A DNA stretch of 64,000 nucleotides from Ditylenchus dipsaci (lineage: Eukaryota; Nematoda; Chromadorea; Rhabditida; Anguinidae), in the NCBI GenBank assembly GCA_004194705.1, contig SADC01001043.1:382768-446767 (forward strand), read 5' to 3'. This document shows, piece after piece, positions 1 through 10,374 of the stretch (position 1 is its first letter; the number at the start of each line of letters is the position of its first letter). Made by a program: the position numbers and the translations under genes. Under the pieces are notes generated by a model. It did not search any database and was not told the DNA's origin. It saw only the letters and a program-made list of their open reading frames with translations.

Positions 1-170
1 TTCGAGGCGTCTCGCTACTTTTTCGAAGATGATGCAACAAACATACGGCTGTTAGAAACCAGAAGAGCAGGACTACGTNNNNNNNNNNNNNNNNNCAGAG
101 TCTCATCAACAAAATTTCACATGTTGATGAGCTTTTGTCAAATCTTCATGACAAAACTAGTGAAGAATGA
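1..170 (+). CDS. 3' end of an unknown gene, terminal coding exon interrupted by an assembly gap
   Basis: Frame 1 is open from base 1 to the gap at 79 (26 codons, including EASRYFFEDDATNIRLLE). After the gap a frame starting at 96 reads QSLINKISHVDELLSNLHD and stops at TGA 168-170. Both parts are charged and leucine-rich, as in a helical or coiled-coil C-terminus, and look coding. The gap is 17 N, not a multiple of three, but gap sizes are often estimates, so the two halves may be one frame. No domain is recognised and no upstream exon lies in the window. I infer a real last exon; the alternative is two chance open frames. Confidence 0.4.
79..95. other. Assembly gap (17 N)
   Basis: A run of 17 undetermined bases inside the putative terminal exon. 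This shows that the window comes from a draft assembly. Confidence 0.99.
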
Positions 171-462
171 TCAACCATTTATGTCAGAATTAGTTTTCGA
201 AGTAGGTGATTCAAATTATTCCGGACTTTTTTTACTCCTGGTACTTTTTTGCTTAGTTCACTATGCTCGGCTCACAGCAGTCGACCACAACATGTACGTA
301 TTAGCAGAAAAGTGCTTCATAAAAAGATTTGAGTGCATTTTTGAAAATATGTCTATTTCGTCGAAGTGCATGACTTCTCATAAAACTATTTTTTCGAAGT
401 TGCATGGAATTGGTTGCAGTAAAATAACTTGACCTCGTACTCGAGTTGAACTCGAAGTAGTG
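171..462. other. No feature recognised
   Basis: AT-rich sequence after the stop codon at 168-170, possibly 3' UTR and flank. The long frame starting at 121 overlaps the better-supported frame and has no coding character. Confidence 0.4.
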
Positions 463-688
463 AAAGGGGCATGCCCACGCAAATAAGAGGTGGTGCCCGG
501 GATTCAAATTGTTTCCTAATCATTGACTTTGTACGGATTTTTCAACTTGTTTTCTAACAAAAATATTCTAAAATTGAATTATAGCATTGTTTTGTTAGAA
601 ACCACGTTAAAAAATCTGTACAGAGATCAATAATAAGGGAGAAATTCTATTTTCATGCACTTCTTCTTATTAGCGTGGGCATGCTCTT
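463..688. repeat. Foldback MITE, family with GTTTTGTTAGAAACC core
   Basis: The ends AAAGGGGCATGCCCACGC (463) and GCGTGGGCATGCTCTTT (672-688) are inverted copies. The interior contains TTTTCTAACAAAA and TTTTGTTAGAAACC arms. Related copies or pieces lie at 8416-8650, about 43000-43220 and 60665-60790. Confidence 0.6.
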
Positions 689-918
689 TAAAACCGATTT
701 TCCGCACTGATTTCAGAAAATAGCCGCAGCGCATAGCCGCAGCAACATTTTGAAATAGCCGAAAGCCGCAGTCGCATTTGCTTAGCCACACTTGAAACTT
801 TGACAAATAACACTTTTTATGCAGAGTCGGCAGATAGCGGTAATACATTTGAACGATATTACTATTGACTGGTCAATGATAATATTTTAATAATATTATT
901 ATTCAATAATATTATTAT
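689..918. other. AGCCGCAG word cluster and AT palindrome
   Basis: Around 716-770 the word AGCCGCAG occurs several times. At about 880-918 there is an ATAATATTATTATT palindromic stretch that borders the next element. No coding potential was seen. Confidence 0.35.
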
Positions 919-1000
919 ACAGTCAACTTCCGTTTAGTGTACACCCTGGGGACCGGCTTCAGATGTACACTAAATCGGTATACATTAAATCGAGGGTTCA
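919..1000. repeat. Pogo-like MITE end (ACAGTCAACTTCCG)
   Basis: It begins TACAGTCAACTTCCGTTTAG and contains GTACACTAAATCGG words in both senses plus GGGGACCGG. This matches the grammar of the TA-flanked ACAGTCGAC...GTCGACTGT elements elsewhere in the window. The right end is missing. Confidence 0.45.
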
Positions 1001-1295
1001 TTCTAGTCATTTAATTAACATTTTCGCTTTTTAATGAACTTTCTGTATAGTTGACAAAGCAAAACCTCAAAAGATCTCTGTTACGTTGTAGCGAAAAATC
1101 TTGGCTTCGTATGAAAAAAAGATATCATGCAACAAAGATTTCGGTCGGAGCCTGATCGATTTTGAGATTAGGATTCAGCAAATCAGGACCATAGTAAACG
1201 CGGAGCTTCATTGAATTAAAATATTTTTTGTCTTGAAGAGAAGTGGAAATTCATCATTCAATTTCAATTTTTTGTGTTTGTGGGTTAGATGGCTG

Positions 1296-1390
1296 GTTAC
1301 AATGGCATGTCGATGTCGAAGTCGATGTCGATGTCGAAGCAAAGTGGTTACAGTGACATGTCAAAGTCTATGTCGATGTCGAAGTAGACT
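1296..1390 (+). repeat. GTCGATGTCGAAG short tandem array (left arm)
   Basis: Imperfect repeats of a 6-12 nt unit (CGATGT / CGAAGT) follow GGTTACAATGGCATGTCGAT. The inverted counterpart is at 4080-4160. Confidence 0.7.
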
Positions 1391-2065
1391 TTTTAATATA
1401 GATTTTGGAAATTCGAATCGTTCGAATTTTTTTCTTCGGCTTCGACAAGAACTAGGTTTTAACAGTCAAATACAATTATTTTTATTCATCTGGTGCGGAA
1501 TTTCATGCGCTATCTTTTAGGCTATAAAGTGTTTGAAAAAAATAACGAAAATATTTCAAACATAATTATTTTCGAGCACTACACCGTATTTTTCTTTGCA
1601 TTTCAACATGGACTTCGGCAGGTACTTCGACATGCCTTTATTTTTCTAGTCTTTTATGATTTTCAACACCGGAGAGACCGTATGTCCTGAAAGTATATTC
1701 TTGTGCAGAATTTCACGCTGAACACGATGGTGGAAAAAAAATCATAAAGAGTCATTGTATGGTGGTCTGTTGCCCCTGTGAACCGACCAAGTAACTTTTG
1801 CCTATGCAACTTCAAAGAGATAGACCATGCAAACTTTCAGGCTCAAATTGTTTTTACCACCTGAAATTATTTTTTATCCCTAAAATTTAAATTTGGGCAA
1901 ATTATTTTTACCCCCTTAAATTATTTCTTTGGATGTATTTGCTAAAGGCACATTTGCTTAAAATAATTCCGCTAAAGACAACACTTGGTAAAACATTTTG
2001 GTAAAGACCTTTTCTGGTTCTTTTGTTTCACAGGTATGATGACAATACGGTATTTTGAAAATGCA

Positions 2066-2129
2066 GGTACGTGAATCGAACATGTGATTTTTACATTTAG
2101 CCCATCACGTTAACCACTGCACTATGAAT
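2066..2129 (-). repeat. tRNA-like sequence (SINE head or tRNA relic)
   Basis: On the minus strand there is an A-box-like TAGTGCAGTGGTTAACG, followed about 30 nt later by a B-box-like TGTTCGATTCACG. The spacing is right for a pol III internal promoter. No complete acceptor stem pairing is apparent, so it is called a tRNA-derived relic rather than a tRNA. Confidence 0.4.
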
Positions 2130-2649
2130 TCGATTGCATGAAACCCCAAGTGCGTCCACCCTCCAATGCAAGTTATATTTTGAACATTTTCACCTACTTA
2201 AACCTGGATAGTATCTAACTACGTGTATGTATATTTTGCACCCATCGGGTTCGAGCGCGGTACCCCGAAATTTAGGCGCATTTTGCATTTCGAAAAATTA
2301 AAATTTCTTAAAAATAAAAAAAGCCATTTTTCTGACTTAAAATTGTGTGGGGAATTGGGTTTGTTAAGCCCGAAGTTGCGATTTTACACACCCTAATTTC
2401 CGATACCTGGCGTAGTGTCACCTGGCCAGGTGGATGTCTAAGGCCTAAAAATAAAAAAGTTCATTTAAAAAAAAAATCCGTTTTTCCAACTAAAAAATCT
2501 GTGAAGAGTTGGGCTTGTTTAGACCAAAACTGCAATTTTACCTACCCAACCCAAATCAAGGGTTGTGTACCACCTGGACAGGTTGATATCCAAGAGTAGG
2601 GGCAGATTCACCAATGACCTGAAAGGTCAAACGTTAGTCTTTTTACATC

Positions 2650-3078
2650 TAAAATTATGGGAAAAATAAAGTGTGCACCCAGGTGGATTCGAACCAGCAA
2701 CATCGGCGGTGCATATCCAAGTGGTCGTCCACTTGGATCCATTTTTTATCACGTTTTTGTATTACAAGATATTTTGCTGAACTAATTCCAGCATGCTGAA
2801 GATGTTTTGACAGTAGTAAAATCACATTTTTCGGAAAGATTTTCAGTTATCGTAAACTCTTAATTTGGGTAAATCAAGAATTCACAATTACTCTGAAATT
2901 TATCGATAACACGTGATTTTCCACTGTCAAACCCTCTTCAGCATGCTCGAATTAGTGCAGAAAAATGGTTTTGGAACCCGAAAACGTTTTTGATCAAGTG
3001 GACGGCCACTTGGATAGCACCGCCGCGGATGCTGGTTCGAATCCACCTGGGTGCATACCTTTTTTATCATAATTTTGA
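2650..3078. repeat. Foldback MITE with tRNA-like B boxes in both arms
   Basis: GTGCACCCAGGTGGATTCGAA at 2673 onward pairs with TTCGAATCCACCTGGGTGCA ending near 3055. Further in, CCAAGTGGTCGTCCACTTGG pairs with CAAGTGGACGGCCACTTGG. Each arm carries GGTTCGAATCC, a B-box consensus. The inner arms (CATGCTGAAGATG... / ...CTTCAGCATGC) recur at about 3409-3710, 5615-5895, 6044-6367 and 62036-62135. Confidence 0.6.
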
Positions 3079-3408
3079 GTGTTTACTTGTCGTAGAGGTC
3101 CATACACTCATCACCAGGTCGCTGGTTCAAACCCCTCTGGGTGCAATCAGTCCAGAGTAGAGGACCCCAATTCAAATTAAACCGTTTCTAGAACACAATT
3201 TTTTTCAGTTTGGATTAATCGTTTAGGTTTTTAGGTCTGTATCCCGAAATCAAACCGAACCGAAGAAGATGTAGCTTAACAACAACGATATTTATCAAAA
3301 CAACTACTAGCTAACAAAATTTTAGCAAAACGACCATCTAGCGAATGGCGCTTAAATTTCGGGGTACAGCCGTTCGAACCATCAAGCTCAGTTTTGAAAA
3401 ATTTTGGT

Positions 3409-3780
3409 GGTCGTACTTGGATCAAATTTTTTTCTTTTTCGGGTTCTGAAACTTGTTTTGTGGACTGATTCGGACACGCTGAAGATGGTTTGATATTAGT
3501 GAAATAAGGTTTTGTATTGTTTTTTTCGAGTATCGAGTACAATTGATTTTACCAAAACTCGCTTTACCAAAACTCGAAAAATACATGAGAAAACGGCATT
3601 TCACCTCTATCAAACCACCTTCAGCATGCCCGAATCAATCCAGAAAACAGATTTTGGGGGCTGAAAAAGTAAAAAATTTTGCTCCTGGTGAAATCCACTT
3701 GGTTTGGATTGACTTAAAAATTTAATTCCCGCATAAATTTCTCAAAACGCGGGTGATGGTTCGAACCCTTATAGGTGCAA
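3409..3780. repeat. Foldback MITE of the AAGTGG / CACGCTGAAGATGG family
   Basis: The left arm (GGTCGTACTTGGATC ... GACACGCTGAAGATGG) and right arm (CCTTCAGCATGCCCGAATC ... GAAATCCACTTGG) are inverted. A B-box-like GGTTCGAACCC lies at about 3759. It is diverged relative to the 6044-6367 copy. Confidence 0.5.
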
Positions 3781-4079
3781 AGCCTATTTCACACATTTTG
3801 CACCGACAATACCAAGATTATTTTGGCTGCTTCGCGGCGAAGACCAGCCCATTACCCATTGCAAGGATTGGCGTGAAAAAAAACTCAAGAACCGAAAAAG
3901 GTAGGCTTAGAAAAAAATACTCTTTGGAGGGGCTTTTACGTTTGATACTATCCTAGTGGTTAGGTAGTTAAAAAAGATCAAAATAATGACTTCTTCTTCA
4001 AGATAATAAATAAAAACAATAAAAAAATATATGAAAAATATGGTGTGGTGACCGATTCTCATTATGGTGACCGATTTCC

Positions 4080-4160
4080 CATTGTAACCACCTTCGACAT
4101 CGACATAGACATCGACATCGACTTCTATTGTAACCACCTTCGACATCGACATGCCATTGT
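4080..4160 (-). repeat. CGACATCGACATAGAC array (right arm)
   Basis: Inverted counterpart of the array at 1296-1390, with two copies of TTGTAACCACCTTCGACAT. It forms the inner right arm of the 3.4-kb inverted repeat. Confidence 0.7.
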
Positions 4161-4441
4161 AAACACGGGAGAGTTATGTGGTCTTATAGCGTAGAAAGAT
4201 TGCCAGGTAGGGTTGGTAGGTGGCCAGGTGGGGTGGGTTGTAGATAGCCTATCTAAGATAGGTAGCTTTTGAGACATAGATCAATAAGAGGCCACTAAGA
4301 TGTTTCTATAAAAAGAAGCCTATGTTTTTTTTGAAGTTACAAAAATTTTCGTTTTTTGGCAGGCGCATTTAATGCGCCAATGCACGATGTATTTATATAC
4401 GCGTCTGTCAACTATACAGAAAGTTCATTAAAAAGCGAAAA

Positions 4442-5096
4442 CGAAAAGCTTTCGAAAGTAAAAAAAACCCAATTTACCAAAACGTGGCTAACGGATGAAC
4501 ATAGTCAAAATACTATATATTTATTGAAATGTTTATGAAATTTTGCACCTAATAAGCATTAAAGTAAAAAATTTGAGCTGTTGATGAAAAGATATGACTC
4601 AAAAATAGAAATAAAAATTTCAAGAAAACTTCGTAAAAATAGCCCTTCCTCACAAGGCCATAACTATCGGAAAAGAAACATTTTTTCATTTTTTTGCAGA
4701 TTCGGAACGTCACCCTGTTTACGCTCTGTTCTTCTAGTGTTAATGGCTGTATCACAAACTTAAGTGTAAATATAAGTGTAAGTGTTAATGTAAGTAGCTG
4801 TCAGACGCGCCTTTTAATTTTACACAAGAAAACACCAATTTCGACGGAAAAGGGGTATCTTTGGGAACGCGCGCTTTCGAAAAGTGTCATGTTGGAAAAT
4901 TTAAAAAATTGCGGAGTTTTTTTCTTTTCAAGGTATGGCAGCTATTTGTTTCACTCTAATATACAAATAATATACTATTCGACGCACAATTACATGCGCT
5001 TCTATCCCAGACAAAAAAATTCGAGTAATGCAAATTTTTTTGAGAATTACGTGGCTAAATGGGAATATTTGTTTTTCGGACACCTTTTTACTCTAA
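4442..5096. other. No gene recognised
   Basis: Open frames exist here (for example from 4694) but their composition is not protein-like. A short run of TAAGTGTAAATATAAGTG repeats lies at about 4760-4795. Confidence 0.35.
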
Positions 5097-5354
5097 AGCC
5101 CTGTTTCCAATGAGCGGATTTTCCTTTCACTCTCACTCTCAGTCTGCCTCGCACTTTCACTCTCACTCTCAGTGTGTACCCAACAGGAAAAAATTGCCTT
5201 TCAGTCTTACTTTCACTCTCACTTGCACTCTCACTCTGACTTTCAGTGTACCAATGAGTTTTTTTTTGACTCTCACTCTCACTTTCAGTGTATCCAAAGA
5301 CTTTTTTCAGTCTCACTCACAAATTTTCGGGAAGGAGAGAGATGTGCCATTTTA

Positions 5355-5480
5355 GATTGTGTCGAATCAAATTGTGCCTTTTTGGTTTGTGCCCCTGCAG
5401 TTTGTGCCCTTTCAAATTGTGCCAATTCAATTTGTGCCTCTTCTGTTTGTGCCAATTTCAAATTGTGCCTATGTATTTTG
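5355..5480 (+). repeat. AATTGTGCC / TTTGTGCC word array
   Basis: About ten spaced copies of TTGTGCC separated by 5-10 variable bases. It uses the same grammar as the ATTGCGCC array at 7956-8330. Confidence 0.6.
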
Positions 5481-5614
5481 TGTCACGATTTTGACTAATT
5501 TTAGCTATCAAAATAACGTAATTATTTCCAGAAGGCCCCAATTCAAAATCGTCCATGACCAGCACTTTGGGTCAAGCGCTCACTTCACAGTTGCGCACAA
5601 CAAAAAAAATTTTC

Positions 5615-5895
5615 ACGTTGTTCGGGTTACAAAACTTATTTTCTGACTGATTCGGGTATGCTGATGATGGTTTGACAGTAGCAAAATAACATTTTCTCGG
5701 GTATTTTTTTAGTTTTATAGAATAACTGATTTTGTAAAATCAATTATTAGCTAAAACTCAAAAAATACCCGAGAAAATGTTATTTTGCTACTGTCAAACC
5801 ATCTTCAGCATGCCTGAGTTAGTCCAAAAACAGGTTTTGGAACATGAAAAACGTAAAAAAAAATTTCGATCCAAGTGGACGACCACTTGGTTTTG
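5615..5895. repeat. Foldback MITE, CTGAAGATGG family
   Basis: GGTATGCTGATGATGGTTTG (5655) pairs with CAAACCATCTTCAGCATGCC (about 5796-5815). The central arms read CTCGGGTATTTTTT / AAAAATACCCGAG. The right end carries GATCCAAGTGGACGACCACT. Confidence 0.6.
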
Positions 5896-6043
5896 TTGTA
5901 CGCAGGTGGTAGTACCCAGGTTAGGGACTCAGGTAGTGCAGTGGTACCCGGGTAGTAATGTTCTTGTCTTGTAAAGGGCTTTTAAAATTTAAAATGTTTT
6001 TCTATGATCCAACCTCAGTTCTACTGGATAATCCATACACCAA

Positions 6044-6367
6044 CCAAACCAAGTGGTCGACCACTTGGATCAAAATTTTTTTTTAAGTTTTTCATGTTCC
6101 GAAACCTGTTTTCTGGACTGATTCGGGCACGCTGAAGATGGTTTGACAGTAGTGAAATCACGTTTTATCGAGAAAGTTTTAAGTTTCAGGCAATAATTGA
6201 TTTTACCAAAATCAATTATTGCACAATACTCAAAAATACCTGAGAAAACGGCCTTTTACCACTGTCAAACCATCTTCAGCGTCCCGAATCAATCCAGAAA
6301 ACAGGTTTTGGAACGCGAAAAAAGTAAAAAAAAATTTTGATCCAAGTGGTCGACCACTTGTTTGGTT
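6044..6367. repeat. Foldback MITE with AAGTGGTCGACCACTTG tips
   Basis: Both ends carry the self-complementary tip CCAAGTGGTCGACCACTTG, with inverted inner arms (GGGCACGCTGAAGATGG / CCATCTTCAGCGTCCCG). This is the best-preserved member of its family in the window. Confidence 0.65.
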
Positions 6368-6919
6368 GCTTCAGACTAAAAATATAATGAGGCTTGACTT
6401 ACCTAGGTAGGTTTATGTGAAGAAACATACCAGGAGATACAAAGAGAAAAATAAATAAAAAAAGTCGAAATTTTTACTCTCAGTCTGCCTCTCACTCTCA
6501 CTCTCAGTCTTTTCAGTTTCAAGTCTTATAAAAGTTGCCATTCACTCTCACTCTCAGTCTGCCTTTCACTCTCACTCTCAATTGGGTACACACTGAGGGT
6601 GAAAGTGAAGGGAGAGTCAAAGTCAGAGTGAGAGTGAAAGATTTTCGTGTACCCAATGAAGAGTGAGAGTGAGAGTGAAGGTAAAATCCGCTCATTGGAA
6701 ACAAGCCTTAAAAGACAAAAATCTTGGCCTTCTGTTGATTTTCAAGTGCTATGAAATTCAAATTTAACGAGCCGTGACTAATTTTGCATCAGATAGTGCA
6801 AAAAATTAAAAAAAATTGTCCTCAGGAAGTTACTCTAAAATGAACTAAAGTGGTAGCACTGAAATTTTGACATTTTGGAAAATTTATCGAGAAAACTTTA
6901 TTTTTATTGACAATATGCA

Positions 6920-7160
6920 AATTCTGAAGCCATATTCGTGCTCAGGGTGGTCGATTTGCTTACAGTGGTGCGATCAGGTAATTAAAAAAGTCATAAAAAT
7001 TGAGATTTTGCCTTGGTGGGAGACCCCTGTGTTTAAACAGCGAAATCATAAGGGGGACCAAGGCAAAATCTCAATTTTCCGATGAATTTTTTCAAATTAT
7101 CTGATCGCAATTTTGTAAGCTAATTGACCACGATGAGCACGAATATGGCCTCAGATTTTC
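6920..7160. repeat. Foldback with central CCTTGGTGGGAGACCC / GGGGGACCAAGG
   Basis: CATATTCGTGCTC at 6930 pairs with GAGCACGAATATG at about 7136. The centre holds TTTTGCCTTGGTGGGAGA opposite GGGGGACCAAGGCAAAATC, a copy of the dispersed CCTTGGTCCCC motif in both orientations. Confidence 0.55.
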
Positions 7161-7689
7161 TACAAAACCTATTCATGCCGAAAGATTCAGCTCAATCTCA
7201 GGTTCTAACGAGCTATCACACTCTATAATTGTCAAACTAAATTACTTCGAATTACCAATATTAACACCAATACTAAGAAAAACTACAGATTTGAGAAATT
7301 TCAAAATAGATTTATTAATTGGCGCGTTTTTCATCAACGAAGGCACCTTTATAATAGCAAACACGCATTAACCTACCTAAAACAACATGCTTTACAAGAC
7401 AGGAGTGGAATGAAGTTTTCGTCAAAATCCGAGGTAACAAAGTGTGGTCCGAAATTACAAAAAACAGGTTTTAATGTGTGCCTCGGTAGCATAGTTGCAC
7501 CCCAAACAGTGCAACCCATTTTAATTTTTTCCTCCGATCAATTTGTTTTTCGCATTTTGCATGCCAATGTGTTTTAGTCACAATTTCGTTCATTTGCACG
7601 TAAAAGAGACAATGAAAGAGACAATACTAAGAAAGACAATTAAATGAGACAATACAGACAATAAAAATAGACAATACCTTGGTTCTCCG
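7161..7689. other. No gene recognised
   Basis: Unique AT-rich sequence. No open frame with protein-like composition or splice signals was found. Confidence 0.35.
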
Positions 7690-7850
7690 AAAAGTCTCCG
7701 CCTGGTGGAGCCGCCAGGCGGAGGCGGGAAATTCAGAACTGCCGGCGCTGACGCAGGCGGCAGCGAGGTGGCTTTTAGAAGGCGGCGAAGGCGACGGCAG
7801 AACGAATAAATGGCGGCGGAGGCGACGCCGCCGGCGTAGCGATTTTTGTT
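7690..7850. repeat. GGCGGAGGCG word array
   Basis: GC-rich imperfect repeats (GGCGGCGGAGGCGACG, GCCGCCAGGCGGAGGCGG) in an otherwise AT-rich region. A second block with the same word is at 8770-8850. They may be subterminal arrays of one or two elements. The open frames across them (runs of Arg, Ala) are compositional artefacts. Confidence 0.5.
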
Positions 7851-7955
7851 TCAATTTTGTTGTTTCTCGATTGGTATTTTTTCAAAAAAAATATTAATTA
7901 ATGAAAATAATTGATTTGATAAACTAAAAATATATCAAATTTTCAATAGTCCAAT

Positions 7956-8330
7956 GCCGACGATTGCGCCATTTCAAATTGCGCCAATTCAGATTGCGCC
8001 ACATTCAAATTGCGCCAATGCAGATTGCGCCACTGCAAATTGCGCCAAAATCAGATTGTGCCACTGCAAATTGCGCCAAAATAAAATTGCGCCACTATTT
8101 ACTCTAATTAAAGTTAAGCAAATGTGTTTTTTGATCTGATCTCAACAGATTTTGTTCCCTTCCAGTATTAGGGGTGACTGTTTTTATGTCCTTCAATGAT
8201 CAATTTCAGTAAAATGACCAGAAATGGCAGGGTTGTAATGGCGCAATTTGCAGTGGCGCAATTCGATTTTGGCGCATTTTGCAGTGGCGCAATCTGAGTT
8301 GGCGCAATTTGAAATGGCGCAATCGTCGGC
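7956..8330. repeat. Foldback element made of ATTGCGCC words
   Basis: GCCGACGATTGCGCCATTTC (7956) pairs with GAAATGGCGCAATCGTCGGC (8311-8330). Both arms consist of tandem units such as CAGATTGCGCCACTGCAAAT. About 120 nt of unrelated sequence forms the centre. Confidence 0.65.
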
Positions 8331-8415
8331 TGCCCAAAAAGGTTTGCCGATGAGCAGGTATGCAAACGGTAAGGAAAGCGAATAAAAAAGTGGTATTATC
8401 TTTTTTGCATATTCA

Positions 8416-8650
8416 TTGAAGGCGCATGCTCACCTGTTTGAATTTGTTCCAGCAAATTCAAAAAAAAGCTTATTGATTAAGCTTCTGTACGTATTTTCGA
8501 ACTTGGATTCTAATAAAACTATACCTAAAGTAAAATTCTGGGCCTTGTTTTGTTAGAAACCAAGCTGAAAAATCTGTACAGAAGTTCAATTATTATGAAA
8601 AAAAGGAATTGGCGGGGACAAATTTTAACAGGTGAGCATGCCTCTTCAAA
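8416..8650. repeat. Foldback MITE, GTTTTGTTAGAAACC family
   Basis: TTGAAGGCGCATGCTCACCTG (8416) pairs with CAGGTGAGCATGCCTCTTCAA (8630-8650). The interior TTTTGTTAGAAACCAAGCTGA matches the copy at 463-688. Confidence 0.65.
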
Positions 8651-8769
8651 TTAGTTTCTTCTCTGGTATTTCTGTTGTATTTGGCTCATCTTATCAAAGT
8701 TTGACACGATTATATTAAATAAATGTACTGAAAATAAATTCTGCTTTATTTTTAAAATGGTATAAAAAT

Positions 8770-8850
8770 TATCTTGGCGGAGGAGGCGGCGGAGAGATTT
8801 AACCAGCGGATAAGTGTCCGCCGGCGGAGGCGGGGAAAGTTTTAAGAGAT
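8770..8850. repeat. Second GGAGGCGGCGG word block
   Basis: GGCGGAGGAGGCGGCGGAGA and CGCCGGCGGAGGCGG. Same vocabulary as 7690-7850. Confidence 0.45.
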
Positions 8851-8883
8851 CGGTGGAGACGTGATTTGAAAATTTTGCTGTCG

Positions 8884-8946
8884 TGCAACTATGCTCGGTA
8901 GTGTAGTGGTTGAAGGTGGTCGACAAAGCACTCGAATTCGAACCCA
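8884..8946 (+). repeat. tRNA-like sequence (SINE or tRNA relic)
   Basis: A-box-like GGTAGTGTAGTGGTTGAAG is followed by B-box-like CGAATTCGAACCC at pol III spacing. The stems do not close into a normal tRNA, so it is taken as a tRNA-derived relic. Confidence 0.4.
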
Positions 8947-9947
8947 CATGAACGCTTTGGCTCTATATGTGTTCGCAGCCCTCGCACAAAAAAGTTGTCT
9001 TGGTCGTCCATGTTGACTTTTTTCGCAAAATTTTTTAAAAATTTTGCCCTGGTCCCCTATTGTTTTTGAGAATTTTTTTTAATAAAATATTCTTCAAAAT
9101 TTTATTATTTTCATCACATTTTCGACATTTCTTGTCACGCGAAAGTGATAAGAACAGGATATATTGAATTTTCAGCTTCATCTTTACTAGACAACAAAAA
9201 TTTTGTCAGGCAAAAAGTACATACCGGGTGTCCTAAAAATACCCGACGGATTTTAAAACGGCTTTTTTAAGATTAATATTGCATCCAAAAATCAATTCAA
9301 TGATATAAATTGTAGCTCTTTCCTTCCTCTTTCGAATAGTATATAAAGTTTCATTAGAATATTTAGAAAAGCCATTTTTTGGCTACAAACACATGTAAGG
9401 TCATGTAAGGATGTTGATAGGCATTTTTATCACTTTAACTGATCAAAATTTTCATTGGAAGTTCAAGGCTACATCAAAAAAAAGCATCATGATGTAGCGC
9501 AGTTCAATAGCTACAAAACCCACTTTACACAGTAGCTTTAAAAAATCTGGGTGTTGAGATATGGCTTTTTTGAAAAAAATAATATCTTGGAAAATGACCA
9601 AAATCAATTTTCTCCAGTTTTTTTGGAATTTTAGTCACCTTTTCAAGATATTAATTTTTTTCAAAAAATTGACTTCTAGGAAAAAAAACCTTCTAAAAAA
9701 CTGACCCAGTTCACTGACTTCTAGGGTCAAAACTATTGAGTAATTTATGAGAATCTTTTTCCAGCACTGGTTCATTGTCAGTACTTGCCTTAATTATGGG
9801 ATTTTATGCAAATGACAGCCCTGTGTAGGACAGCATTAAATTCGACATCGTTAAATGTTTTTCGAATCCCAACTCTAACTTAATATGACTTTTTTTCTCG
9901 GTTCGATAGCTGAAATGAAACCCCAGAATCTTGGCTACATTTTGGTA
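8947..9947. other. Intergenic; one solitary mariner-like end, one possible tiny terminal exon
   Basis: ACCGGGTGTCCTAAAAATACCCG at about 9224 resembles a Tc1/mariner terminus, but I found no matching inverted end. At about 9756 a polypyrimidine tract and CAG are followed by a frame reading TGSLSVLALIMGFYAND that stops at a TAG. This could be a terminal exon, but nothing supports it further. Confidence 0.25.
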
Positions 9948-10374
9948 CAGTCAAAGCTCGATATACTGGCACCCCAAAAGCTCGTTCCGCTTTGGGTCCG
10001 ACACTTTTTCTAACCTCATGTCTGAAGCCTTTTATCACTTCTTTTTTGACTGTCTGGTCCCAAATATCGTAAGGATTCCCATTTTGCGGATCGTTTCTAT
10101 AAAAATTAATACAAAATTTGGATAAAAAAATTAAAAAGTCGAGTAGTTGCACTTTTTTTTTGAAAACAGGTGCCACTATACCGAGGTTTTACTTTTTCAA
10201 CCCAAAATTTGTTTTCTTTTCAAAAAACGATCGGCAAAATTGGAGTCTTTACGATATTTGGGACCAGATTGTCAGAACAAATTGATAAAAGGCTTCAAAA
10301 TTAAGGTTAAAAGAAGTGTCGGACCCAAGGCGGGAACAAACTTTTGCTGGTGCCACTATATCGAGGTTTGACTG
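9948..10374. mobile_element. Pogo-like foldback MITE, TA target site
   Basis: Flanked by TA (9946-9947 and 10375-10376). The ends CAGTCAAAGCTCGATATACT and ...TATCGAGGTTTGACTG are inverted. Further in, CGTTCCGCTTTGGGTCCGAC pairs with GTCGGACCCAAGGCGGGAAC, and GTCTGGTCCCAAATATCGTA pairs with its complement. The inner arms are shared with 21372-21794 and 58002-58427 while the tips differ. The family assignment rests on the CAGTNNAC...CTCGATATAA ends known from pogo/Tigger elements. Short frames across the arms are not genes. Confidence 0.75.

Larger units (their letters stand above)
1021..4441. repeat. 3.4-kb inverted-repeat structure
   Basis: A 36-nt sequence at 1021-1056 (TTTTCGCTTTTTAATGAACT...) is matched exactly in inverted orientation at 4406-4441. 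Inside these arms, GTCGATGTCGAAG arrays at about 1296-1390 and 4080-4160 are also inverted with respect to each other. The interior holds smaller foldbacks and a tRNA-like sequence. It may be one large foldback transposon filled by later insertions, or two inverted copies of one repeat. No transposase was seen. Confidence 0.5.
5097..6708. mobile_element. 1.6-kb non-autonomous element with CACTCTCACTCTCAG subterminal arrays
   Basis: The ends AGCCCTGTTTCCAATGAGCGG (5097) and CCGCTCATTGGAAACAAGCC (about 6690-6707) are inverted repeats. Next to each lie long arrays of CACTCTCACTCT (about 5127-5325, and 6470-6690 in both orientations). No clear target duplication could be read. The interior contains other repeats (5355-5480, 5615-5895, 6044-6367) that look like later insertions. 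No transposase is present. The open frames across the arrays are low-complexity artefacts. Confidence 0.55.

Noticed and set aside
880..918. AT-rich palindrome as a possible replication origin or terminator
   Set aside because: Short AATAATATTATT repeats are common in this AT-rich DNA; nothing specific supports a function.
5047..5498. Several overlapping ORFs on both strands rich in Ser, His, Glu
   Set aside because: They are translations of the CACTCTCACTCT and TTGTGCC repeat arrays. All frames stay open because of the repeat unit, not selection.
7627..7897. Arg- and Ala-rich ORFs on both strands
   Set aside because: Compositional consequence of the GGCGGAGGCG block; no splice or homology support.
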